Positions 1 to 11,400 of a stretch of 64,000 bases of DNA are shown here, piece after piece (position 1 is the stretch's first letter; each line of letters begins with the position of its first letter). The position numbers were made by a program, and so were the translations under genes. The DNA comes from Tribonema minus (taxonomy: Eukaryota; Sar; Xanthophyceae; Tribonematales; Tribonemataceae): positions 496,001 to 560,000 of the forward strand of contig JAFCMP010000519.1 of NCBI GenBank assembly GCA_017506865.1, in the 5' to 3' direction. The notes below the pieces were generated by a model that was given only the letters and a program-made list of their open reading frames with translations, searched no databases and was not told the origin of the DNA.

Positions 1-3000
1 CGCCTCACTAATTGCGACTCGCGGCGCGCCATGTGATATGCGCGCATCCGCCACTCTCACCAGGCCTCGATGGGGTATGTATGCATGGCGTCGTATACAT
101 CCCCCATCGCGAGCGCCACGACTCGTGGCGCGACACACGGACATGATTGAGCATGGCGTAGAGTGCACATTTGTAGAGGGCGCAGGCAGTGGGACTTGTT
201 GAAGCATATGGCAGTTACATGCTCGATGCGTACGCGTCCGCAACTCACCAGGCCTCGACGGGGTACGTATGCATGACGTCGTATACATACCCCATCGCGA
301 GCGCCACCGCCGCAACTCGCGGCGCGACACACGAACATGAACGCGAACGCGTCCGCCACTCACCAGGCCTCGATGGGGTATGTATGCATGGCGTCGGCGG
401 CCGCGAGCGCGTCCAGCGGCGCCAGCACAAACTCCTGGACGAGCGCTGCTGCCAACTTCAACTCGTCCTCTTGAGGTTCGTGCCACCGCACGTCGAGCTG
501 GTCCCTGGGGTGCAGCAGCGGGGGCTCCCCCAGCCTGTGCCACTCTGCCGGAGTCCCTATTTGTGACCACCTCGCGGGGGGCAGGCTGCGGGAGTCCACT
601 GGGTAGACCTGGGCACGAGCGGGCCAGAGAGGCAGGGGGGTTGTGAATCAGAAAGGCAGGGGGGGGGGGGGGTTGCTTGAAGGTTATGTGAAGAAAGAGG
701 AACCATGGTGCAAGGCTGCGGGAGTTGACTGGATAGACCTGGGCACGAGTCGGCCAGTGAGGCAAGGGGGTTAGAAAGGCGTGTGTGTGTGTGTGTGCTT
801 GAAGGTCATGTGAAGAAAGAGGAACTATGGTGTAAGGCTGCAGGAGTCCACAGGGTAGACCTGGGCGCCAGCAGACCGACAAGGCGGGGGGGGGTTGTGA
901 ACCAGAGAGGTGTGTGGGGGGGTGTTGATGAAGCTCTTGTGAAAAAGAGGAACACGGTGCACCGTAGGTGGGTCTGACGAGAGCCAGGGGATAACGATGA
1001 TGAGGTTGTTCGTGGAGGTAACACCATGTTGCAGTACGTGCGTGCGTGTTCAATGCTGTTGAATACCGCTCGCGTTTGCTGAGAGCGAATACTATGCATT
1101 GACGCACTGCACATGTGATCGCCGTTATTGCAACTCCGAGGCAACTGTAAATGCTGCATGCGGAGGTGCGGTCGAATGCCTGCATATGAACTCAAATAAG
1201 CATGTATGAAAACATGAGCGCGCGTGAATTTGATGGAATACACGTGTATCTACAAAGAATAGCACGCGGCGGGGGGGGGGGACGGGCGAAGCTGAAGTTC
1301 AAGCACTTTCATGTATACGCCCTCATGACAGGGTAAAACCTTGATGATAGGGGTAAGTCCTGATGATAGGGTTAGTGCCTCACCTCAACGAGGCCGTGCA
1401 GCAGTGCCTGAGCAGCTTGCACACCAGCCCTGATGATAGGGTCAAGCCCTGATGACAGGGTTGAGCCCTTATGACAGGAATAAGCGCTAAGTGAAAGGGT
1501 GAAGACCTGATAATAGGGTTAAGTAAGCCCTGATGATAGGGTTAGTGACTGACCTCAACGAGGCCGTGCAGCATGTGCCTGAGCAGCTTGCACGCGGTCT
1601 TGCGCGCGTGCCTGTCGCCGTGCGCCATGCCTGCCGCCAGCGCCGAGCGCAGCTGCGCGGCGTGCGGCACCACCGCCGCGCCCGCCTGCAGTTTCCCCAC
1701 AGGCCATCACCAGGCGCGCGCAAGTGTTAGCTGACGATATCGCGGTCGCGCTGTCAATCGATGAGCTTTCCTGCAGCTGGCGGCTGTGTTTTTCCTGGCT
1801 TTTTACTGCATGTGGCAGACCCACCCCCAGCGCTGAGCGCAGCTGCGCGGCGTGCGCCACCACCGCCGCGCCGCCTGTAATTGTATACGCAGGCCATCGC
1901 TACACGGGCTGATGAGTGACGATGTCGTGATTCAATGAGAGTTGAGCTTTACGGGCACGACGCAGCTTGGCATCGCCCCACGACCACACATGCTGCATAC
2001 TTGAAGTATGTACGTGCTTCACGAGCGCTGACAGCAGGCGCGGGCGCCACGCCATGAGCAGGCGCGCCGCAATACAGATCACTCACAAGTCCCGGCGAGA
2101 GCAAGAACACGCCGCGCCACGCGACCACACACTTCACTCTTGAATTGAAGTCAGACACTTCACACAGTCTTCGTAGTTGAGGTACGCACGTGCTTCACGA
2201 GCCCCGACAGCAGGCGCAAACGCCACGCCACCAGCCGGTGCGGCACATCACGAATCACTCAGAGGTCCTGACGAGAGCAACATAAGACGACGCATCGCGC
2301 AACCACACATACTTCACACTTGAAGTAGTACGTACGTGCTTCACGAGCCCCGACAGCAGGCGCAGGCGCCACGCCACGAGCCTGTGCGGCGCGTCGCGGC
2401 GCATATCCCGCCACACCAACCCTGAAGCAGAAAAAACTTTAAAAGTGATCCATGAAGAGCTGATAAGCAACAGTAGGTGCATGGTGATAGACTCCTCTGT
2501 GGGAAAGGGAAAACTACAAATGAGAGCATATGTAGGTGCGATACGCGCTGCTCACTATACATCCGCCGCATACGTACGTGCTTCACGAGCCCCGACAGCA
2601 GGCGCAGGCGCCACGCCACGAGCCGGTGCGGCGCGTCGCGGCGCACGTCCGCAGTCAGCGCGGGCACGAACAGCGCCATCGCGCGCTCGGGTGCCGCAAG
2701 CGCGCACCCCTCGAGCGCTGCCGCTGCGTCCTTGGCGCCGTCCGAAAGCGGCGACTCCAGCAGCTTGGTCAGGAGCGCGCGCGAGGCGTGGGCGAGCGCT
2801 GCCGCGTCCATCTGCGCGAATAGTTGCCTGTCGGCGTGCGCACACATAGGAACCGTGTGTGTGTGTGTGTGTGTGTGTGTGAAGATGGACGCCATCAGGG
2901 GAGTACGGTATGTAAGCAATCTTGGCATGGTGGGGAGCGCGCGCGAGGCGTGGGCGAGCGCTGCCGCATCCATATGCGCGAACACTTGCCTGTTTGCATG

Positions 3001-5409
3001 GAAACGAATCAAAAGATCGTAGAGCTCTAGGTGACAAAGGATGGTTAGCCGCAAGTACCTTCCGCCAATAACCGTGGTGGCCGCTGTTGCAGTCATTGGC
3101 CACGAGTCAAACAGTGTCATCATATCCACAGGTCAAAAGACTTCTGTGTGCGAGCTTTGCATACGCGCACACAAGAGTGATGTGTGAGGGGACGCGCAGG
3201 GGTGTGTGTGTGCGTGTGTGTGTGCGTGTGTGTGTGTGTATATGTATGAGGATAGACGCCATCAGGGGAGTATGGTATGTAAGCATTCTTGGCGTGGCGA
3301 AAAGCGCATGGAACGCTTGGGCGGGCGCTGCCGCGTCCATTTGCGCGAACAATTGCCTGTTTGTATACGCGCGCGCGGTTGCCTGTTTGCATATGCGCGT
3401 GCGGGAATGATGTGTGCGGGGAGGCGCCACACGCAGGGGAGTAGGATAGGTGTGTGTGTGTGTGTGAATGTATGAGGACGGATGCCATCAGTTGTGCGGG
3501 AGGCGTGGGCGAGCGCTGCCGCGTCCATCTGCGCAACAGCTGCCTGTCGCGCGAGTGGAGGGTCGTCGAGTGGAGGTCCGAGGCTCTGCACGAGTTGCTT
3601 GAACATGATCGCGGCTGGTTGTTGTTGTTGTGTTCTGAGGGTTAGGGTTAGGGTTAGGCGCACAGATAGCGCATCAGTGTGTGGACACACGGGGGCCGCG
3701 GCGCGCACAGGGGCGCCGTAGGTCCTTATGAATGGGCGAGAGGAGCGCGCAGGAGGCGCGTGATCTGCACCAACAGTTGCCTGTTGCGCAAGCAGAAATC
3801 GTCAATCGTGCAGAGGAGTGACGCTCGGCAAGCGCGCTGCCCTGCCGCGGCGTGCTGAACAAAAACGCCTCCAGAAGGTGACGGTCCGTACCCCTCTGCC
3901 CCCTACTTCAAACCCTACCCTCCTACTTCAAGTATGAACCCTACCCCGTCCAAGACCCACCTGCAGATGCCGCGCAGCAGATACGACAGCACGTCGTCGC
4001 GGTACGCCCCCATGGCCCCCGCGATCCCCGCAAAATCGCCGCTGCCACCCCCCCTCCATGCCACAATCCTAACCCTGTCCCCTACTTCAAACCCTACTTC
4101 AACCCCTACCCCGTCCAAGACCCACCTGCAGATGCCGCGCAGCAGATACGACAGCACATCGTCGCGATACGCCCCCATGGCCCCCGAGATTCCCGCAAAG
4201 TTGCCGACCCTACCCCCGACTTCAAACCCTTATTCAAACCTTAACTAACGCGTCCAAAGACGAACCTGCAGATGCCGCGCAGCAGATACGACAGCACGTC
4301 GTCGCGATACGCCCCCATGGCCCCCGCAATTCCTGCGAAGTCGCCGCCGCCGCCCCCCCCTATCCCCGTCATGGCGCCCGCCGTGTTCATGGTGTCTATC
4401 GACGGCGCGCCAGGCTTGGCGGGCTTGCCGCGGTGCTCCATGACTAGGAACAGTCTGTCCAGCAGTGCCAGCGCCCAGTCGAGCATCGTTCCGCTGAGCG
4501 CCTCGCACGCCGCCAGCAGCTCCTGCACAGGCGGCGTTGTGCAGGGGGTAGCAAGAGGTTGATCCACATCTTCATTTTTTTAAATGCTTGTTTAAGAATC
4601 GTTATGGCATCTATGAGTGCTCGCCGCGGTGCTCCATGACTAGGAACAGTCTGTCCAACAGCGACAGCGCCCAGTCAAGCATCGTTCCGCTGAGCGCCTC
4701 GCACGCCGCCAGCAGCTCCTGCACAGGTGAGAGTTCAGGCACATTAGGTTTTCAGAAGCGTAATGGCATTTATTAGTGGGGAGCGTACAGTAGTGTCAGT
4801 GCTCGATCCCGAAATGTTCCGCCGAGCACCTCGCACGCCCCAGCAGCTCCTGCAGGGGTGATTGTTGAAGTAGATGATGTTGTCAGAAACGCAATACTTG
4901 AAGTAGCATTTATCAGTGTGTGGGGTATAGTAGCGCCAGTGCCCAGTCCAGCGCCGTTCCACTGACCGCCTCGCACGCCGCCAGCAGCCCCTGCAAATGT
5001 GAAGAAGTAGTAAAATATATGTTGGTTTATGACAGCCTTGTTGAGCAATGATGCCGTCCTGCTCGCTGTAGCTCCTCAAGGCTGGCAGCGTACGCAGTCT
5101 GCGGCTCGCGGCCCTCAACACACATCTGCGCGAAATACACGCCAGCGCAATGCTGGAACGAGGACAACAAGTATTCACAATGCAACAGTAGCACTAACTG
5201 TAGCTGCCTCTTCACCCCCACTCCAACACAGAACCTCGCGCACACATCACACTGCCCGGCACGCACATCGCCTCTATCTTCCACAAACAGCCTATTAACC
5301 ACACAAGCATCAGCGCTCAGCCTCACCAGCCGCTCCTCCTCGTCCGCGGCAGCGCTCGTGGTCTGCCGCTCCAGCCACGGCAGCGGCGGCGCCTCCGCCG
5401 CCGCGCCGC

Positions 5410-5442
<33 letters not shown>

Positions 5443-5449
5443 CGCCACT

Positions 5450-5484
<35 letters not shown>

Positions 5485-8400
5485 TATAGTCCAGAGGCGC
5501 GCCCACTATGGGCACCCAGCACAGCACCGTGTCGAAGAACTCGAGCGTGGCGAGCGTCTTGGTGAAGTCGTTGGGGTCTACGCCCGGGAGTGCCCACGCG
5601 AGCAGCGTCGGCAGGTGCGGCGCGATGAGGGGGCGCGGGTGGAGGAGAGGGTGGGCCAGGCGCGCAAGGGCGCGCAGCGCGCACGGTGCCTGTGACAGCG
5701 GACAGCAACAAATGTGTTTGGGTATGAATGCTTATGAATCTCGTGTTTTACCAATATGTGTACTTCAAAGTATCTTGAGCACCCCCACGACCTCACGTAT
5801 CTGATGCATCTCAAGCACCTCCGGCAGCAGGCGCGCAAGACGCACGGGGCCTGAACATGTGCGTTTCAGGAGAGGGTGGGCCAGGCGCGCGAGGGCGCCT
5901 GGGGACACACAAGCAACAAATGCGTCTGCGTATGAATGCTGGCGAATCGTGTTTTACCCATATGTGTACTTCAATGTAGCTTGAGCACCCCCATCACCTC
6001 ACGTACTGCTATCTCATGCATCTCAAGCACATCAAGCAGCGAGGCGCGCATGTTGCCTGATGGAGGGGAAAAGCACGTGCACGCATATCAGGCGCCGTCT
6101 GCGTTGTGATTGTGGTATTTGGGCACGTGTTGCGCAGCGCGCACGGGGCCTGACTGTGTGCGTTTGGCCAGACAAGCAAGCATCAATGGTGTGTCAATGC
6201 TACGTCCATCAAAGCGTTTGCGATGAGGGGGGGCGGGAGGAGCAGCGGGTGGGCCAGGCGCGCTAGGGCGCGCAGCGCGCACGGGGCCTGGGGACGCGCA
6301 AGAAGTGCAGCGGTGGCGTCTGCATGCGATGATTGCTCGACTGACTGATGTTACCATATCTGATGTACTTGGGAGGCATCTTGAGCACACCCAGCACCTC
6401 GCGTATTGCATGCATCTCAAGCACCTTAGGCAGCGGGTGCACGAGGCGCGAGCGGCACGCACGACGATTGCTGCGCACGGCCCTGCTAACATACATTTGC
6501 CTACCTGGCGCGTGTGGTTGACTGCGGCGATGGGGTCGAGTGCGCGCGTCAGCAGCGGCAGTGACACGGCGGCGACCGGGATGAGGGTATGTATTTCTAC
6601 GCACATATACCCATGCCTCGTACTGGAATGAGAATATGTGTAGTACTCTACGCGTGTACCCATGCCTACCTGGTGAGTGTGGTTAACAGCAGCGATGGGG
6701 TCGAGCGCGCGCGTCAGCAGCGGCAGCGTCGCCGCTGCGACGGCACGCGGCGCCATGCCAGCCAGTATGCGCAGCGACCGCTCCCCCATGTCCACCACGG
6801 TGGGGTGCTTGGCGAACAGCATCTCGTGGCAGAGAGGGAGGAGCGCAGCGATGACGGCGGTCACGTCGGCGGCGCGCAGTGCTGCAGGGGGCAACGGGGG
6901 GGGGTGGGGTAGGGGGGGGGGGGTTAGGCACGCGTGGGTGATGTGTTGTAGCGTATACTACGCCGTTGAAGCAACAGGAGGAGGGACAAAGGGGCGGCAG
7001 CGCCCAGTGTGTGATGCTAACCCTGACCCTGACCTTTGCACGCAGTGCAGAAGAGGTGTTGAGGGACAAAAGGCGCGCCGATTGAAACTGCAGGCGTACT
7101 TCATAGGTTTCAAGGTTGATTGTCCCCAAGTCAGGCCTACAATTGCTCACTGCTGATCCTGAACATTACCTTGAACCTCACCACATTTGTCAATGCCATG
7201 TTAAGCTGAAGCAGCCTTGCCTGAGCAATTGGCGACACGTCGCTTACCATCCTGCTGATCCACGCGACCCTAACCTCTGCCCTAATTTTCAACCCCAAAT
7301 ATGATCCCACACCTAATCCTTACCCTAACCCAAACCCTAACCCTGACCTGGATACGGCGACACGCCGCCTGCCGTCTCTGCGGCGTCCTGCGCGTCCTGC
7401 GCGCCCAAGCGCCAAGCCCTGACCCTAACCCTGACTTTGACTCTCATCATCCCCTACCCTAGCCCAAAATTGCGTTGTGTACCTGGATACGGCGACACGC
7501 CGCCCGCCGTCTCTGCTGCGTCCTGCGCCCCCAAGCCCTGATCCTGATTGTAACCCTAATTACTGATCCCACGCAACCCTGAACCTAACCCTAGGTTGCG
7601 TCACCTGGACACGGCGGCACGCCGCCCGCAGTCTCGGCCGCGTCCTGCGTGCCCAGCCCCCAAGCCCTAATCCTAACCCTAACCCTAACCCTGACTCCAA
7701 ATCTCATCATGCCCTACCCTAGCAATTGCGCCATGTACCTGGATACGGCGACACGCCGCCCGCCGTCTCAGCGCCGTCCTGCGCCCCCAGGCGCCGCGCC
7801 AGCGCGCACGACAGCCACGCCACCGCCAGCGCAATCTGATCCGACCAGCGCCCCAGGTTGGACGGGTGGATGTACGTGCGCAGCGAGCGCAGGTACGTCA
7901 GCAGCAGCTGCGTGCCGCGCGTCAGGCGCTGCCGCCGCTGCTGCTGCTGCTGCTGCGGAGGCGGCGAAGTAGTAGGCTGAGCGCTGACTTCGTCCTCGTA
8001 CGCGCCGTCGCCGCCGCGCCCCATGCAGAAGACGAGCAGCTTGGCGAGCTTGGGGAGGAGGACGTTGTTGGAGACGCCCGTGTTGCCCAGGAGCGCGCGG
8101 TAGACCTGCGCGCGCGTGCGTGCGTACATGCATACATGCGACGTGTGCATTAATGTACATACTTCAAAAGTACATACTTCTGAAGTACGTAGTTGGAGAC
8201 GACCTTGTTGCATACGACGTGTGCATTAATGTACATACTTCGAAGTACGTCAAAAGTACATGCGTTGTTGGAGACGCCCGTGCTGCCTAGCAGCGCGCGG
8301 TAGACCTGCGCGCGCTCGTGTGTACATGCATGCATACATACAACGTCGATGTGTGCATTAACACACCTACTTCAAATAATAGACGTTGTTGCTGACGCCC

Positions 8401-11400
8401 AAGTTGCCGCGCATCGCGCGGTAGACGTGCGCGCGCGTGCGTGCACAAGTACATACGAGTAGATTTGTGCATCAATACACATACTTCGAAGTACTTCAAG
8501 GTACATGCGTTATTGCTGAAGCCCGTGTTGCCCAGCAGCCCGCGGTACACCTGCGCACGCGTGTGCATACATGCACACATACATACGATGTGTGTGCATA
8601 CATAAACACCGCCCGTGTTGCCCAGCAGCACGCGGTAGACCTGCACGCGCGCGCGTGCGTACATAACATACGACGTCGACGTGTGCATTGATATACATAC
8701 TTCAAAGTACATGCGTTGTTGCCCAGCAGCGCGCGGTACACCTGCGCGCGCACGCATACGTATGAACGTGTGGCAAGATTGACACCAGAACGTGAAGCAT
8801 GCTGTACACAGCACAGTCATGCACCTCACTAAGTATGCGTACAAAGTTGTGCGCCCACCTGCAGTACCGCCCAAAGACACTGCATCAATATACACACTTC
8901 AAATCTATAGGTATGTGGGTAGGTTCACCCCTCGCCGCTACCCACCTGCGGTATCGCGCGGTGTTCCGGTGGAGCGCCCTGCCCGAGCGGCGTGTCCCTC
9001 ACAAAGCAGACTTCATATCCATCCAAACATACACATGTATTTTATACCAACACTTCGACAGTGCACTTCAATTGAATGGGTATGTAGGTAGGTACGCCCA
9101 CCTGCGGTATCGCGCGGTGCTCCGGCGGCGCGCCCTGCCCCAGCGGCGTGCTCACCGCGAGGCGCGCCTTCATGAACACGCACGGCATCAGCGCATCCCA
9201 ATCCACCACCCCCGCCGCAGCGTGCTTGCGCGCGCGGCACAGCAGCGTCGCCACCATCTGATCCAGATCCAAACAGTGATCGACCGCGACCCACAGCGCC
9301 GCAAGCTGCGGCACCAGCGCCGCCATCTCCGGCGCGTCCGACGGCATGAACAGCGTGAGCACTGCCACGGAGCGGAAGACCTCCTGGCGGCGCGCGTCGG
9401 CGAGGCCGGCGGCGGCGACAGCGGCGACCTCCGCGCCGGCGCGCGGCGCGAAGTAGTGGCGCGCGACGGAGGCCAGGTTGACGAGGGAGCGCCCGTGCGC
9501 GGCGTCCACGCCGCGGCAGGACGTCGGCAGGCCCAGGCCGTCCTCCTGTCAAGTGTGTGTTTTTGAAGTTGAGGTTATATGTTGAAGTTATGAGTGAAAT
9601 GCTTTTTGATTGACTCTTGTATGATGTGATGTAAGGTTGACGAGCGAGCGCCCGTGCGCGGCATCCACGCCGCGGCAAGACGTCGGCAGGCCCAGGCTGT
9701 CCTCCTGCCGACAATTATATGAAGTTGAGGTTGAATGTTGAAGTAATTTGAGTTCTCGAGGTTCAAGTTGAGTTGATTACGCGGTAAAGAGCTAAAGCTG
9801 GCTTAGGGAGCGCCTGTGCGCGGCGTCCAAGCCGCGGCAGGACGTCGGCAGGCCCAGACCGTCCTCCTGCGGTGTATACACAGTTGAGGTTAGACACAGA
9901 GTTGAAGTCGAATGTGAAGAATTCCGGGTTGTTGCGGCGCGAAGAGGTGGCGCGCGACGGAGGCGAGGTTGACGAGGGAGCGCCCGCGCGTGGCGTCCAC
10001 GCCGCGCCGCGGCAGGACGTCGGCAGGCCGAGGCCATCCTCCGGGGGATACAAAGTTGAAGTTGACCATTGAAGTTGAATATCGGAGTCCTCACAGGTTC
10101 AAGATACCAGGACTCCGATACAAGATACCAGGGCAGTGATGAGTAAAAAAATGGTCGAGGGAGCGCCCGTGCACGGCGTCCATGCCGCGGCAGGACGTCG
10201 GCAGGCAATGTGCGCACGCTCCATTGAACAACACAAATACTTCGAAGTACTTCTTTTGAAATATCACCATGTTCACCTGATATGCGGCCATCACCGCGGC
10301 GAACAGCGGGCGCCATGCCAGCTCCAGCGCCCCATAGACGGGCAGCAGTACAGTTTGCATTCGCCTACATGCTTGTACTACAGCATCACCAGATACTTTA
10401 ACAGTGTGCACATGCATCATACACAAGTATCACAATGTATGTTCACCTGGTACGCGGCCATCACCGCGTCGAACAGCGGCCTCCACGCCAGCTGCAGCTC
10501 CCCATAGACAGGCGGCACTACAATCTGTAATCGTATGCTTCGAAGTACTTGCATTGCAGCATCACGCTACACTTCACGTGTGCACGCGCTTCATTGAACA
10601 ACAACAAGGAAATAATATCAGTGTGTTCACCTGATATGCAGCCATCACCGCGTCAAAAAGCGGCCTCCACGCCAGCTCCAGCTCCCCATAAACAGGCGGC
10701 TCCACCTCCGCCAGCGCATTGACAACGAGCGCGTACGCCGTCTGGTGCAGCCGCGTGCGGATGTTAACGGGCAGCTGCTGCGGCGGCGGCAGCACCTCCA
10801 CTCCGCCCTCCGGAAACGCCAGCTGCCAGATCTGGATAAGCAGCAGGACCTTGTCGGCGGGCGCGAGGCGGTAGTTCAAGTCCATGTAGTTCTGCAGCTG
10901 GCGGCACGCACGGCTCAGCCTGGTGGGAGGGGGAAGGGAGGGGGGGGGAGGGGGTAGGTTGGTATGACATGGGGGCGAGGCGGTAGTCCAATGTAGTTCT
11001 GCAGCTGGCGGCACGCACTGGTCAGCCTGGGGGGTGGGGGTGGGGGGGGGGTAGGGGGTAGGTTGGTATGGCAACAGGTGAGGCTCGGTTACGGAATGGC
11101 GAGGGAGTTGTTTGAGGTGGTTGGCGGTGGTTTGAGGTAGAGCAATGCCGCAGTCAGCTTGGCGGTCGTGGGACCGCAGAGGAGTTTGAAGATGTCTGGT
11201 GTTTGAATGTGACCATGGGTACGTACATACCCGCCCCCTTGGAGTTCATGCATGGCGAAATGTGCATGGGCTGTCGGGTTGTGCCAGGCTTAGAGCAGAC
11301 ATTTGCAGTTGTACATAGAGCCAAGTACGCCACATTGTCTTTTAAAACGGATCCATAGAGAAGCTTGATGACATCCACGCAGCACCTTTTTGTTGCATTT

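Larger units (their letters stand above)
2935..4200 (-). repeat. PSME4 intron 7: two donor-edge and about five acceptor-edge copies
   Basis: Donor-edge copies of exon 7 (YLLRGICR with CTGCAG then GTGGGTC) lie at 4118-4200 and 3945-4045. Acceptor-edge copies of exon 8 (AACAG then GCAACTNTTCGCGCAGATGGACGCGGCAGCGC) lie at 2935-2990, 3296-3357, 3373-3392 (short), 3490-3547 and 3740-3785, each with its AG. Some copies are part of a longer unit that also contains a GT microsatellite and a segment reading GACGCCATCAGGGGAG. The intron also holds an 88-base dispersed repeat and a telomere-like block. Confidence 0.8.

Noticed and set aside
2555..3103. Long overlapping frames on both strands around the acceptor-edge copies
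   Set aside because: They arise from GC-rich repeated exon edges read through intron DNA; the homologous coding frame uses only 2578-2827.
3637..3658. TTAGGG run as a chromosome end
   Set aside because: Only 3.5 units, within an intron and flanked by unique sequence on both sides, so interstitial.
3740..3862. A candidate extra PSME4 exon reading AFLFSTPRQGSALAE
   Set aside because: It breaks phase with both neighbours, whereas exon 4266-4522 joins 2578-2827 directly in phase and matches the family; the stretch overlaps a decayed acceptor-edge copy.
7347..7660. Regularly spaced direct repeats that could look like a CRISPR array
   Set aside because: The repeats are copies of an exon end with a splice donor in a eukaryotic gene, diverge from each other, and have no uniform spacers or cas genes.
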